From: Alteromonas genovensis
GTDB taxonomy: Bacteria; Pseudomonadota; Gammaproteobacteria; Enterobacterales; Alteromonadaceae
NCBI RefSeq assembly: GCF_010500895.1
Contig: NZ_JAAAWO010000013.1
Location: 1-64,000 of the forward strand
Length of the DNA stretch: 64,000 bases
Direction of reading: 5' to 3'
The position numbers and the translations under genes are program-made. Of the stretch, positions 8,429 to 19,418 are shown piece after piece. The notes under the pieces are model-generated. The model had not been told where the DNA came from. It saw only the letters and a list, made by a program, of their open reading frames with translations, and ran no database searches. The first letter of the stretch is position 1, and every line of letters starts with the position of its first letter.

Positions 8429-8634
8429 CTTAAGATTCTCTTCCTCGCAATTTTAGTGCAACTTTGCGTATTTTATCGGGTTGCTGCGTCTGTCTTCACC
8501 AATACACTAAATTGGTTAGCAATACGTGTCGCATCGACACGCGAAACGCGAAACGCAGAAAAATATTATAAAATTCTACCTAGTTTATGCACAACAATAC
8601 AGTGTTTATAGCGTTTTACTTTATCCAGTGTGCA

Positions 8635-9732
8635 CTATGGAAGGTGCTCGGTAGCTAGGTATTCATGAGATTGCATTTCTTTTAGCCTACTTAAGCAGCG
8701 TCTAAACTCGAAGCTTAACAGGCCCTCTGTATAGAGTTCTTCTAACGCAACCTGTGCTGAAATAATTAACTTAACGTTTCGCTCATAAAATTCATCAACC
8801 ATAGCAATAAACCGCCTTGCCACATCATCCGTTCCCTGCCCCATTTGTTCAACGTTAGCTAACAATACTGAGTGATAACAGCGGCTAAGCTCTATGTAGT
8901 CGCTTTGGCTTCGCGGCCCTTTACATAAACTATCAAACTCAATCATGAGTACGCCATCGGCGTTTCTCATTGTGGGAATTTGACGATGATTGACATCTAT
9001 ATCTTCGTTTTGTGTACCTGCTTCTGGCGCAAGTTGGGTAAAGTAATTATTCAGATTTTCTGTTGCTTGAGCATCGAGTGGATAGTGATAAATCTCAGCT
9101 TGTTCAAGGGTTCTCAATCGATAATCGATCCCGCTGTCTACATTCACTACGTTAGTGTTTTGGTTTAGCAAATCTATCGCTGGTAAAAAGCGCGCTCTCT
9201 GCAGCCCGTTTTTGTAAAGCTCGTTGGGAATGATGTTAGAGGTTGCCACCAGCACAATACCGTGGCCAAACAATTCTTCCATTAACGTACCGAGTATCAT
9301 GGCATCAGTAATGTCTGACACAAAAAACTCATCAAAACATATAACCCGCGCTTCTTTGGCAATTTTAAGCGCTATCGTTTTAAGCGGGTCTTGCGCATTT
9401 TTCAGCAATTTTAACTCGTCGTGAATTCGATGCATAAAGCGGTGGAAATGCACACGCATTTTACGCTCAAAGGGTAAACACTCAAAAAAGGTGTCTACAA
9501 GGTAGGTTTTACCCCGCCCTACGCCGCCGTAAAAATAAATACCTTTAATGTCTTTCTGAGTATCCTCTTTACCAAAGGCCGCCTTTAACTTGCTTCGCCA
9601 GTTCGCTTTGCTTTGTGGTTGAGTAAGTTCATCGTATAAACGTTGAAGCTCTTTCACGGCAGTTTCTTGCGCTGCGTCGTAATGAAAATCGGCTAATTCG
9701 AGATCTTGTTGATATTTTTCCCAGGGCGTCAT
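8635..9732 (-). CDS. zapE: AFG1-family ATPase ZapE
   Basis: I chose the ATG at 9732 (MTPWEKYQQDLE), which matches the usual ZapE beginning; the frame extends 32 codons further upstream without family similarity. The 365-residue protein carries Walker A GGVGRGKT, Walker B VICFDEFFVSDITDA and the later FxF/RARFLPAI region of AFG1-type P-loop ATPases. In E. coli ZapE associates with the FtsZ ring under stress. It is divergent from zapG, the same arrangement as in E. coli. Confidence 0.92.
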   Translation of the reverse strand: MTPWEKYQQDLELADFHYDAAQETAVKELQRLYDELTQPQSKANWRSKLKAAFGKEDTQKDIKGIYFYGGVGRGKTYLVDTFFECLPFERKMRVHFHRFMHRIHDELKLLKNAQDPLKTIALKIAKEARVICFDEFFVSDITDAMILGTLMEELFGHGIVLVATSNIIPNELYKNGLQRARFLPAIDLLNQNTNVVNVDSGIDYRLRTLEQAEIYHYPLDAQATENLNNYFTQLAPEAGTQNEDIDVNHRQIPTMRNADGVLMIEFDSLCKGPRSQSDYIELSRCYHSVLLANVEQMGQGTDDVARRFIAMVDEFYERNVKLIISAQVALEELYTEGLLSFEFRRCLSRLKEMQSHEYLATEHLP

Positions 9733-9996
9733 CGCCAAAAACCACTCCATACGAATGTCAATAGTGGTGCACGCTGCACCGACCTGCTTGAATTTCTTAA
9801 TTATGACCTTAATTTTAATGAAAATCACGGTAGAATCACTCGTTCACAGTGCGCTATCTCGTAACCATCAGAATTAATGTTTACGAACAATGCGCTTTTC
9901 AACTTCGACCTTGCTATATTCAAGGTTTGGTCGAAAGCAGCAAAACCCACGTATCAATGGTTGTGCTGTGGGATGTAGATTGATTCGGAGAATATA

Positions 9997-10434
9997 ATGG
10001 AATTGTTAGTATCTCTTGCGTTGTTGGTCGTCGGCTTAATTATCGGCTTTTTTGTCGGTCGTTTTGCTCAGTCGAAAAAAGGAGCAGGTAATGCTGCACA
10101 AACAGAGAAGCAAGTAAAAGAGATCCTTGCACAGCAAGCGCAACACCATATACATCAAACGCGTCAAAGCCTTGAAAGTATCGAAGGCCAGTGCGATGTG
10201 TTAAAGCAACAACTTGAAGAATATGAAACGCTGCTTGAGCAAAGCGGCGATGATAGTGAAAGCAAGGTCCCTTTTTACGGGGAGCAAGCAACAACCTATC
10301 TACGTAATAACTTAAAAGGGTCTGATGGGTCTAAGGTTAAACGTGTTTCAGACACTCAACCAAAAGACTTCGCCAACTCAGGTTCTGGGCTGTTCGTCGG
10401 CGGTTCTGGTGAGAATACCGCAGAAAAACAGTAA
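9997..10434 (+). CDS. zapG: Cell-envelope protein ZapG (YhcB, DUF1043)
   Basis: This 145-residue protein starts with one membrane helix (LLVSLALLVVGLIIGFFVGRF). A coiled-coil segment (about 35-85) and a loosely structured C-terminus rich in Gly, Ser and Asp follow. Size, topology and position between zapE and degQ match YhcB/ZapG, an inner-membrane protein linked to the division and elongation machinery. The tail GSGLFVGGSGENTAEKQ is low-complexity, as in relatives. Confidence 0.88.
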   Translation: MELLVSLALLVVGLIIGFFVGRFAQSKKGAGNAAQTEKQVKEILAQQAQHHIHQTRQSLESIEGQCDVLKQQLEEYETLLEQSGDDSESKVPFYGEQATTYLRNNLKGSDGSKVKRVSDTQPKDFANSGSGLFVGGSGENTAEKQ

Positions 10435-10439
10435 CATCG

Positions 10440-10467
10440 GGAACTTTTGAAAGGCCACAGACTCTTT
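10440..10467 (+). promoter_or_regulatory. Sigma-E-type promoter before degQ
   Basis: GGAACTT at 10440-10446 and TCTTT at 10463-10467 are separated by 16 bp. This is close to the RpoE consensus (GGAACTT, 15-16 bp, TCTGA-like). It lies about 50 bp upstream of the degQ start. Confidence 0.65.
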
Positions 10468-10516
10468 TAGTGAGACCATGCTTTATTGCATATAACATTA
10501 AGGAGTGTAAGCGAAC

Positions 10517-11884
10517 ATGAAAATGTCTTTCCGCCATTGTGTTTTGGCGTCAGCCGTTGTTGTAAGTTCATTAGGCTTTACCGCTACTACGCAAGCGGCG
10601 TTGCCTTTCTTTTCTGATAAAAAAACAGAAGTTCCCTCTTTAGCCCCCATGCTTGAAGAGGCCACGCCTGCTGTTGTAAGTATTGCCGTTGAGGGAACGC
10701 AAACATCTCGTCAACGGGTGCCTGAAATGTTCCGCTACTTTTTTGGCGCACCGCAAGAACAAGCACAAGAACGTCCTTTTAAAGGGCTCGGCTCGGGCGT
10801 CATTATCGACGCTGACAAAGGCTACGTAGTAACGAATAATCACGTTGTTGATAACGCAGACGAAATTACGGTTAAGTTAACAGACGGTAGAGAATTTACC
10901 GCTAAGAAACTTGGCGCCGACGAGCAAAGCGATATAGCACTTCTTAAAATCGATCCTGACAATTTAAAAGCACTGCCTTTAGCTGACTCTGATGCCGCTA
11001 GAGTGGGCGATTTTGTCGTAGCAATCGGTAACCCATTTGGGCTCTCTCAAACTGTGACCTCAGGTATTGTAAGCGCGCTGGGACGCTCTGGTTTAAACAT
11101 TGGCGGCTATGAAGACTTTATTCAAACCGATGCAGCTATTAACCGCGGTAACTCTGGTGGAGCCCTTGTAAACCTTCACGGCGAACTCGTGGGTATTAAC
11201 ACTGCTATATTCGGCCCTAATGGTGGCAATGTAGGCATTGGCTTTGCCATTCCTGCCAATATGATGAAAAGCTTAGTGGATCAAATTGCAGAATTCGGCG
11301 AAGTTCGTCGTGGTCTACTTGGCATATTAGGTAGCGATATTGACGCTGGTCTTGCTGAAGCCATGAATGCTGAAGTTAATCTTGGCGCTTTTGTTAGCGA
11401 AGTACAGCCAGAATCGGCAGCCGAAGATGCCGGTCTGCAAGCTGGTGACATTATCACAGCTATTAACGGCAGAAAGCTCAACAGCTTCCAAGAGCTACGA
11501 GCGAAGATCGCGAGCATGGGCGCAGGCGCAGAAGTTGAACTAACCGTAATGCGCAAAGGCGATGAGATCAGTGTTGACGTAACCTTAGACGATGCCACAG
11601 AACAAACGGTAACCGCAGCGCAAATTCATCCTGCATTAGAAGGTGCAACGCTGACGAACGGCAGCGATGGTGCTGGAAATGCCGGTGTTATCGTTTCTGA
11701 AATTGAACGAGGCGCACCTGCTGCTCGCATCGGTTTACAGTCTGATGACGTCATCATTGGTGTTAACCGCGTTCGCGTAGCAAGTGTAGCAGATTTCCGC
11801 AATGCCCTTGACGAAGCAAAAGGGGTAATAGCACTTAATGTGAAACGTGGTAATTCAACCCTGTATTTGGTGATTCGCCAATAA
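10517..11884 (+). CDS. degQ: Periplasmic serine endoprotease DegQ (Do family)
   Basis: This 455-residue HtrA protease has a signal peptide (1-27, ends TTQAA), a trypsin-like domain and two PDZ domains (about 260-350 and 365-450). The triad is visible: His109 (TNNHVV), Asp139 (SDIALLK) and Ser213 (RGNSGGALV). The family degrades or refolds damaged periplasmic and outer-membrane proteins as caged oligomers. Two PDZ domains separate it from DegS downstream. A sigma-E-like promoter precedes it and a strong terminator follows. By neighbourhood it is DegQ, but the sigma-E site suggests it also fills the DegP role; that is inference. Confidence 0.93.
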   Translation: MKMSFRHCVLASAVVVSSLGFTATTQAALPFFSDKKTEVPSLAPMLEEATPAVVSIAVEGTQTSRQRVPEMFRYFFGAPQEQAQERPFKGLGSGVIIDADKGYVVTNNHVVDNADEITVKLTDGREFTAKKLGADEQSDIALLKIDPDNLKALPLADSDAARVGDFVVAIGNPFGLSQTVTSGIVSALGRSGLNIGGYEDFIQTDAAINRGNSGGALVNLHGELVGINTAIFGPNGGNVGIGFAIPANMMKSLVDQIAEFGEVRRGLLGILGSDIDAGLAEAMNAEVNLGAFVSEVQPESAAEDAGLQAGDIITAINGRKLNSFQELRAKIASMGAGAEVELTVMRKGDEISVDVTLDDATEQTVTAAQIHPALEGATLTNGSDGAGNAGVIVSEIERGAPAARIGLQSDDVIIGVNRVRVASVADFRNALDEAKGVIALNVKRGNSTLYLVIRQ

Positions 11885-11950
11885 GCACCTCTCGATGTAC
11901 TGTGATTTGAGAAAATTCACTCTCATGAAATGAACATCGATACATTAAAG

Positions 11951-11976
11951 CAGCGCCTCAGGGCGCTGTTTTTGTT
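11951..11976 (+). terminator. degQ terminator
   Basis: A 7-bp stem (cagcgcc/ggcgctg) with a 4-base loop is followed by TTTTTGTTT, 67 bp after the degQ stop. The rest of the 323-bp gap 11885-12207 holds no gene and should contain the degS promoter. Confidence 0.85.
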
Positions 11977-12207
11977 TCTCGTATTTCTTTCATCCCCTCT
12001 CTTCCCAAAGGCCTATAAAAAATAATCTGGGTTAGAGTAGTTTAGTAAATAAAATGATATCCTCGTTCCACAAGTTATAATAAATAGCTGTTTCTCGTAT
12101 CGGCGAGGCATTGTGTGAGTGGAAAACTGTTTTTAACACTTAACCCATAACGACAAATGCGCTGACGATAAAAGAACCCCGTGCTAACTAACAAAAAAGT
12201 GTGACCA

Positions 12208-13287
12208 GTGACAAGCCGCTCAATTATTCATTTTTTCATCAAATCTGTTGTTCTTGGTGCCGCAGTAGCAGCGCTTCTACTCTTATTCTTGCCCGATTTA
12301 CGTCAGGGCAATGGATTTACAAACGGCCTGTTTACTGAGCCGTCGGTAAGCGCAAGTAGAGAGAGCTACTTCGCATCACTCAGTCGTTCAGCGCCGGCTG
12401 TGGTCAATATATATAGCGTGAGCATTGAAACCGATGCAGGCTTATTTAGAAACCAACCTCGTGAGCGAGCAAGCTTGGGCTCTGGTGTAATAATGACCGA
12501 AAACGGCTATATCCTTACCTGCCATCACGTGGTGGAAAATGCAGACAGTATTTATGTTGCTGTTCAAGATGGGCGGGTGCTAGAAGCACAGATAGTGGGT
12601 AACGATCCGCTTACTGACCTCGCGGTATTAAAAGTCACCGCAGAAAGCCTTAATATCATCCCACAAGTTGCCGAACCCGATACACACGTTGGTGATGTGG
12701 TAATGGCCATCGGTAATCCATTCGACCTTGGTCAAACTATTACACAAGGCATTGTGAGCCGTGCTGGTCGCAATGGACTATCGAACTATGTCGATTTCAT
12801 TCAAACCGACGCCGTTTTGAACCAGGGTAATTCTGGCGGCGCACTTGTTGACAGTAACGGTATTCTTTTAGGAATAACCAATGCTAACTTTCAAGTAAGA
12901 GACTCGCGAAATAGAGTACGAAACGTCGATGGGATTAACTTTGCGGTTCCTTATGAATTGGCAAAGCGAGTAATGGATGAAATTATTAGCAACGGCAGGG
13001 TTATTCGCGGGCAGCTTGGCTTTATTGGCAGTGAAAGGCGTAACCTAGCTGGCATACTGGGTATTGATGTAACCGCTGTCGCTAAGGGCAGTCCTGCCGA
13101 TACCGCAGGATTACAACCTGGGGATATTATACTGTCTATTGACGGCGTAAGAGCAGAAAGTGCATCAAAAACTCTGGATATGATTGCTGAGACAGAGCCT
13201 GGCACCAAGCTTGAAATTGAAATTAGTCGCAATGAAAAATCGATGATCTTAACTGCTACCGTGGCTGAACTTCGTACTGGTCAGTAA
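12208..13287 (+). CDS. degS: Site-1 protease DegS
   Basis: This 359-residue HtrA-family protease is anchored in the inner membrane by an N-terminal helix (about 12-30). One protease domain and a single PDZ domain (about 265-350) follow. The triad is His107, Asp137 and Ser209 (QGNSGGALV). The usual TNHHV reads TCHHV here. In E. coli, DegS cuts RseA when misfolded porins bind its PDZ domain, which releases sigma-E. The start is a GTG, the first plausible start before the membrane helix. It follows degQ, as in enterobacteria, but has its own transcription region. Confidence 0.93.
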   Translation: MTSRSIIHFFIKSVVLGAAVAALLLLFLPDLRQGNGFTNGLFTEPSVSASRESYFASLSRSAPAVVNIYSVSIETDAGLFRNQPRERASLGSGVIMTENGYILTCHHVVENADSIYVAVQDGRVLEAQIVGNDPLTDLAVLKVTAESLNIIPQVAEPDTHVGDVVMAIGNPFDLGQTITQGIVSRAGRNGLSNYVDFIQTDAVLNQGNSGGALVDSNGILLGITNANFQVRDSRNRVRNVDGINFAVPYELAKRVMDEIISNGRVIRGQLGFIGSERRNLAGILGIDVTAVAKGSPADTAGLQPGDIILSIDGVRAESASKTLDMIAETEPGTKLEIEISRNEKSMILTATVAELRTGQ

Positions 13288-13298
13288 ACATAAGAAAC

Positions 13299-13345
13299 AA
13301 ACAGACATAAAAAAAGCGCCTGAGGCGCTTTTTTTATGTCTGTTT
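13299..13345. terminator. Bidirectional terminator between degS and murA
   Basis: Perfect 22-bp arms (13299-13320 and 13324-13345) flank a 3-nt loop. The GCGCC/GGCGC core is bordered by seven A and seven T residues, so it can end transcription from degS (plus) and murA (minus). Confidence 0.92.
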
Positions 13346-13388
13346 CACAGAGAAATAGTTGTACTCTATTACTTTACACTCTATTTCT

Positions 13389-14660
<1,272 letters not shown>

Positions 14661-14663
14661 CTA

Positions 14664-14921
14664 TTACTGAGGAATGTTAAACTGGCGCTCGCGCTCCCAG
14701 TCTTTCACTGAAAAAGTTTTGATTGAAATCGCATGCATTGAACCGTCTGCGATCTTATCGGCAAGCGGCGCATAAACAGCTTGCTGGCGTTTAACACGGC
14801 TCATTTCGTTAAAGGCATCACTAACGGCAATGATATTAAAATGAGAGCCTTCGGCTTTTACATGAACTTCGTGAAGGTCTAATGCGTCCTTCAAAATGCT
14901 TTCGATTTCTGACAATTCCAT
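14664..14921 (-). CDS. ibaG: BolA-family protein IbaG
   Basis: This 85-residue BolA-fold protein shows the FNIIAVSDAFNEMSRVKRQQAVYAPL helix-turn region. The family partners with monothiol glutaredoxins in iron-sulfur handling through a conserved histidine. Its place between mlaB and murA is the same as E. coli ibaG (yrbA). Confidence 0.92.
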   Translation of the reverse strand: MELSEIESILKDALDLHEVHVKAEGSHFNIIAVSDAFNEMSRVKRQQAVYAPLADKIADGSMHAISIKTFSVKDWERERQFNIPQ

Positions 14922-14951
14922 AATGTACTTCTTTAATCTTAAAAATTGGCG

Positions 14952-15260
14952 TTATTTTACCGGCAAAAAGCTATCTACATCGCTTATTTTAGCAAGCTTG
15001 TGAAGCTTAGCAGGCATATGCTGTATGACCATGCTAACACCGTTTTGGTTCGTATCCCTAACGGCATTTATTAGCCACGCTAATCCAGCACTATCCACCC
15101 GCTCTACATCGCCTAGATCAACGGTACAACTGCCTGCGCTTTTCAGGCTGTCTTGCTGCTGTGAACTAAGACGCTGCCAAAAGTTCGTAGAGAGCGTGTC
15201 ACGGTCTAAATTTCCGTGAACGACAATATCTCCGTTTTTGCCAACGTCGAAAAGGCTCAC
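14952..15260 (-). CDS. mlaB: STAS-domain phospholipid transport subunit MlaB
   Basis: This 102-residue STAS-domain protein has the characteristic VDSAGLAWLINA loop. MlaB binds the ATPase MlaF and is needed for activity of the MlaFEDB complex, which moves phospholipids between the outer and inner membranes. Its start overlaps the mlaC stop by 4 bp (ATGA), indicating translational coupling. Confidence 0.92.
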   Translation of the reverse strand: MSLFDVGKNGDIVVHGNLDRDTLSTNFWQRLSSQQQDSLKSAGSCTVDLGDVERVDSAGLAWLINAVRDTNQNGVSMVIQHMPAKLHKLAKISDVDSFLPVK

Positions 15261-15922
15261 ACAGACTCTCCGTCAATGTCGATAGATTCGCCGGCTTTGA
15301 GTTCTACCGGCTTGCCAATTTTTTCACGCATCAGCGAGATAACCGCGTCAATACCGTCTGTGCGTAAGATAGACTCAAACTCACTGCGCTTGCTGTTCAG
15401 CATGCTGATACCTTCGGCAACCATGTCGTAAGCTTTCCACTCATTGGTTTTGCTATCTCTGCGCACTTTAAACGCAATTTTGATATCTGGACGGGTAGGA
15501 TCTTTTACCACAGCACGCACCGTGACTGACTTTTCTTTTGAGAAATCTGACTCAGGCTCAAAAATCACTTCCTGGTTATCATAATATCCCATTGCTACCG
15601 CGTAGGTAGTCACAAGATACTGACGGAAAACACTGATGTACTCACCCATTTTTTCTTTAGGCACTGACTTAAAATGCTTGCCCAACACCATAAATGCAGC
15701 AAACTTATAGTCGATATGAGGCACCAATTCTTCTTGCATAATTGTGCGCAACATTTCAGGGTCAGCTTGTATTTCAGACTGATTGGCCTTAATACGCTCG
15801 AAGGTAGTGTTAGCTACACCATGAACTAATTTATAGGGATTTTGCTCGTCTACCTCTTGTGCACCTACGGCGCTCGATAACGACAATACAACCATACCCA
15901 ATATGGCGATTAATTTTTTCAA
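15257..15922 (-). CDS. mlaC: Periplasmic phospholipid carrier MlaC
   Basis: This 221-residue Tol-Tol-Ttg2-type protein has a signal peptide ending near SSAVGA. The family shuttles phospholipids across the periplasm between the MlaA complex and MlaFEDB. Recognisable parts are VPHIDYKFAAFMVLGKHFK and the AYDMVAEGISMLNSKRSEF region, which is close to the MlaC signature. A 97-bp gap separates it from mlaD, longer than the other junctions in this operon. Confidence 0.93.
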   Translation of the reverse strand: MKKLIAILGMVVLSLSSAVGAQEVDEQNPYKLVHGVANTTFERIKANQSEIQADPEMLRTIMQEELVPHIDYKFAAFMVLGKHFKSVPKEKMGEYISVFRQYLVTTYAVAMGYYDNQEVIFEPESDFSKEKSVTVRAVVKDPTRPDIKIAFKVRRDSKTNEWKAYDMVAEGISMLNSKRSEFESILRTDGIDAVISLMREKIGKPVELKAGESIDIDGESV

Positions 15923-16019
15923 CGTAATTCTCCTAACAAAAACATGCTATACAGCAGACCGGACTGATGTTTAATAAGTTTCACCCGCGCTCCTGATAAA
16001 TTTTTAATAATCTTCTACT

Positions 16020-16490
16020 CTATTCGTCACTACCGCGATTGAATAGGAACTGGCCAATGAGATCTTCAAGTACTAATGCTGATTTGGTGTCTTGTAAGTA
16101 ATCACCGTCTTGCAAATCTGCCACGCCATCAAACGAAAACCCCGGTTGGAAACCAACGTATTGCTCGCCAAGTAAACCAGACGTCAATATTGATACTGAA
16201 CTTGTCTCAGGAAAGCCGTTGTACTGCTTAAGAATGGACAGCTCTACTATTGGGGTGAAATCGTCTTTATCTAGCGTAATAGAAGAAACTCTTCCCACTG
16301 TGACGCCGCCCACTTTCACCGCAGAACGTGCTTTTAAGCTACCAATGTTGTCGAATTTTGCGTAAAGGGTATAGCTGTCGCCTTCAGTGGCAACAGACTG
16401 CTCGGCAACTTTCAGTGCCAACAACAGTAATGCGCTAATAGTAAGGGCAACGAAGAACCCTACCATGACTTCCGTTTTATACTTGTTCAT
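16020..16490 (-). CDS. mlaD: MCE-domain phospholipid transport protein MlaD
   Basis: This 156-residue protein has one N-terminal membrane helix (about 8-27) and a single MCE domain (about 38-115) containing FDNIGSLKARSAVKVGGVTVGRV. Family members form hexameric rings on the inner membrane bound to MlaE and pass lipids through the central pore. The C-terminal helix region ends in LEDLIGQFLFNRGSDE. Confidence 0.94.
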   Translation of the reverse strand: MNKYKTEVMVGFFVALTISALLLLALKVAEQSVATEGDSYTLYAKFDNIGSLKARSAVKVGGVTVGRVSSITLDKDDFTPIVELSILKQYNGFPETSSVSILTSGLLGEQYVGFQPGFSFDGVADLQDGDYLQDTKSALVLEDLIGQFLFNRGSDE

Positions 16491-16498
16491 TCTATCCT

Positions 16499-17275
16499 CT
16501 ACTCGATACCAAACATGAGGGCGGTTAGCACGAAATCCAGCCCCAATACTGCTAATGATGAATAGACCACTGTTTCAGTAGTCGCTTTGCTGATCCCTTC
16601 CGATGTAGGAATAGAATCGTAACCTTTAAATATGGCAATCCACGTCACCACCAAGGCGAACACGACACTCTTTATTACGCCGTTAATAACGTCTTGGTTC
16701 CAATCTACCGTGGACTGCATGATAGACCAGTAGCTGCCTGAATCTACGCCTAGCCAATCAACACCCACTAAGTGTCCGCCCAAAATACCAATAGCACTGA
16801 AAATGACCGCTAACATTGGCATAGCGAGCATGCCAGCCCAAAATCGCGGAGCGACTATTCTGCGCAAGGGGTCTACGGCCATCATCTCAAGGCTGCTTAA
16901 CTGTTCAGTCGCTTTCATTAATCCAATCTCTGCGGTTAACGCAGAACCTGCGCGCCCAGCAAACAGCAAGGCCGTCACTACAGGGCCAAGCTCTCGCAAC
17001 AAAGACAACGCGACCATGGGCCCGAGGCTTCCCTCAGCGCCGTAGTCCACTAAGATGGTGTAGCCTTGTAAAGCCATTACCATGCCGATGAACAAACCCG
17101 AAACCATAATGATAAGCAGAGATTGCACGCCCACCACGTAGAGCTGCTGTATCACCAGAGGGATATTTTTTACCCGAGGCACAGCCACTAACGCACCGAA
17201 AAGCATTAATGTCGCTCGCCCGATAGCGGTCAATTTTGAAATAGTAGAAGCGCCTAAAGACTGCAAGAACCTCAT
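16499..17275 (-). CDS. mlaE: Phospholipid ABC transporter permease MlaE
   Basis: This 258-residue permease has about five or six membrane helices. The family signature [22 protein letters not shown] is at about 115-136, and [13 protein letters not shown] follows. It forms the membrane core of MlaFEDB. The start overlaps the mlaF stop by 4 bp and mlaD follows after 8 bp. Confidence 0.95.
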   Translation of the reverse strand: MRFLQSLGASTISKLTAIGRATLMLFGALVAVPRVKNIPLVIQQLYVVGVQSLLIIMVSGLFIGMVMALQGYTILVDYGAEGSLGPMVALSLLRELGPVVTALLFAGRAGSALTAEIGLMKATEQLSSLEMMAVDPLRRIVAPRFWAGMLAMPMLAVIFSAIGILGGHLVGVDWLGVDSGSYWSIMQSTVDWNQDVINGVIKSVVFALVVTWIAIFKGYDSIPTSEGISKATTETVVYSSLAVLGLDFVLTALMFGIE

Positions 17276-18072
17276 TTACGCTCTCCCAAGAAACTCTTTT
17301 CTAGCTCTGGCGCAGGATAATGAAAAGGAACAGGCCCATCGGCTTTTCCGTTCAAAAACTGCTGTACCAGTTCGGAATCGCTGTCTCTTATTTGTTGAGC
17401 TGTTCCTTCCCCAATTACTCGCTTGTCCGCCAAAATATAAATGTAGTCGGCAATTGTCAGTACCTCTTTCACATCGTGGGTTACCACAATGCTAGTCAAG
17501 TTTAGGGCATCGTTGAGCTCGCGAATTAGCTTGACCAGTACGCCCATAGAAATAGGATCTTGGCCTGCGAAGGGCTCGTCGTACATAATAAGGTCGGGGT
17601 CTAACGCGATGGCCCGTGCTAATGCAGCACGCCTTGCCATGCCTCCAGACAATTCGCTTGGCATTAAATCGGCAGCGCCACGCAAGCCCACTGCCTGTAG
17701 CTTTAATGCGACAATGGTAGCAATGACGTCATCAGATAAGTTGGTATGCTCTTTAAGTGGAAAAGCGACATTGTCGAACACGGTCATGTCAGTAAACAGC
17801 GCACCGCTTTGAAACAACATGCTCATTTTACGCCGCGCTTTGTAAAGTGCCTTGCGAGACATAGACACAATAGATTCTTTATCAAAAAGAATATCGCCCT
17901 CGTCTGGAATCAACTGCCCGCCGATTAAGCGCAACAGGGTGGTTTTACCAATCCCGCTAGGCCCCATAACTGCAGTGATCTTTCCCTTTGGTACGTTAAG
18001 CGTTATGCCGTCGTAGATAACGCGGTCGCCCCGACTAAAGGTTAAATTATCTATCTCAACTAAATGTTCCAT
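17272..18072 (-). CDS. mlaF: Phospholipid ABC transporter ATPase MlaF
   Basis: I placed the start at 18072 ([15 protein letters not shown]), which matches other MlaF proteins; the frame is open for another 37 codons without similarity. The 266-residue ATPase has Walker [12 protein letters not shown], signature [14 protein letters not shown], Walker [13 protein letters not shown] and the switch histidine (VVTHD). It powers the Mla system and heads the minus-strand run mlaFEDCB-ibaG-murA, divergent from yrbG. Confidence 0.95.
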   Translation of the reverse strand: MEHLVEIDNLTFSRGDRVIYDGITLNVPKGKITAVMGPSGIGKTTLLRLIGGQLIPDEGDILFDKESIVSMSRKALYKARRKMSMLFQSGALFTDMTVFDNVAFPLKEHTNLSDDVIATIVALKLQAVGLRGAADLMPSELSGGMARRAALARAIALDPDLIMYDEPFAGQDPISMGVLVKLIRELNDALNLTSIVVTHDVKEVLTIADYIYILADKRVIGEGTAQQIRDSDSELVQQFLNGKADGPVPFHYPAPELEKSFLGERK

Positions 18073-18461
18073 AGTGTTTTGTTGTCGGCCCTCGACTAGA
18101 CATCGCTGCATGAATAACACGCAGTATGCAAAGCGCGTTGTGCAAATTAGATTTAAATCGTCCAAAAGCAATACAAAATTCATGCCTTCGAACAGTAACT
18201 GACCCCGATATGAGCGGTAAGTTTAAATTTTTCAGCATTGTACGCTTTTTTGAATCACTCGCCAAAGTCAAAAAGTTACAAGTTATGTTCGATGAAGACG
18301 AATGATTCATAACATAAGCTGAATCTCATTAACGAAACCTGAACAAACGTTCTTTTTCGTACAATTCAGCTCGATAATGAAAAATAAAAGCCTAGCAGCA
18401 TAGGCAAAGGGCACCGTTTTTGCGACAATCTTACGAAATAGATATTTAAATACAGGTCGTT
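18073..18461. other. Divergent intergenic region mlaF / yrbG
   Basis: These 389 bp lie between two divergent operons and must hold both promoters. No gene is supported: the open frames have no recognisable content. I found no sigma-E-like pair here, and no definite -35/-10 set can be named. Confidence 0.5.
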
Positions 18462-19418
18462 GTGCTTTTAAACATTGTTATTTTCATCATCGGATTGATT
18501 GTTTTGAGCTGGAGTGCTGATCGTTTTGTTTACGGCGCTTCTGCATTAGCGAAAAATATTGGCATTTCCCCCATGATGATAGGATTAACTATCGTTGCGA
18601 TGGGTTCATCCGCACCTGAAATTGTCGTATCGGCTATGGCCTCAATAAATGGCAATATGAATACCGCCGTGGGTAACGCATTGGGTTCTAACATTACTAA
18701 TATCGCGTTAGTGCTTGGTATAACAGCGCTCGTAAAGCCCCTTCTTGTTTCATCCACAACGCTTAAGCGTGAACTTCCCGCCTTATTGGTAATCTCTCTT
18801 ATCGCCATCGCATTTATGTTTGATGGCGAACTAAAATCGTATGAAGGTGTGATTCTGCTCGGTTTATTTATCTTTGTGCTGGCAATGATGGCGTGGTTGT
18901 CACTGCAAGTTGATAAAGAAGACCCATTGATTGCAGAAACTGCTGATGAAATTCCAAAAGGCGTGTCTAACACCGCCGCTCTTATTTGGATTGGTCTGGG
19001 GTTAATTATGCTGCCCCTCAGTGCTCACTTTTTGGTTAATTCAGCCGTCGAAATAGCCCGATACATGGGGCTATCTGACTTGGTTATTGGACTAACAATT
19101 ATTGCGTTCGGCACCAGCCTTCCAGAGCTGGCTGCGAGTATTGCTGGGGTCTTAAAAGGCGAAGATGACCTGGCGCTGGGTAATATTATTGGTTCTAACA
19201 TTTTTAATTTGCTTGCGGTTCTGGGTCTGCCTGGCCTTATCGCACCTGGGCTTCTCGACCCAGACGTACACAATAGAGATATGTACGTCATGTTGGGGTT
19301 AACATTGCTACTATTTCTGTTTAGTTTTGACTTAATTGGCAAACGTAAAATATCCCGCACAAATGGTGCAATACTTTTAGCCTGCTTCGTAGGCTATCAA
19401 TTTTGGCTGTTCGGATAA
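18462..19418 (+). CDS. yrbG: Calcium/sodium antiporter family protein YrbG
   Basis: This 318-residue K+-dependent Na+/Ca2+ exchanger-type protein has two inverted halves. Each carries the alpha repeat: GLTIVAMGSSAPEIVVSA with GNALGSNITNIALVLG, then GLTIIAFGTSLPELAAS with GNIIGSNIFNLLAVLG. It has ten or so membrane helices. GTG is used as start. It is the first gene of the kds/lpt operon, as in E. coli, and its stop overlaps the kdsD start. Confidence 0.93.
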   Translation: MLLNIVIFIIGLIVLSWSADRFVYGASALAKNIGISPMMIGLTIVAMGSSAPEIVVSAMASINGNMNTAVGNALGSNITNIALVLGITALVKPLLVSSTTLKRELPALLVISLIAIAFMFDGELKSYEGVILLGLFIFVLAMMAWLSLQVDKEDPLIAETADEIPKGVSNTAALIWIGLGLIMLPLSAHFLVNSAVEIARYMGLSDLVIGLTIIAFGTSLPELAASIAGVLKGEDDLALGNIIGSNIFNLLAVLGLPGLIAPGLLDPDVHNRDMYVMLGLTLLLFLFSFDLIGKRKISRTNGAILLACFVGYQFWLFG

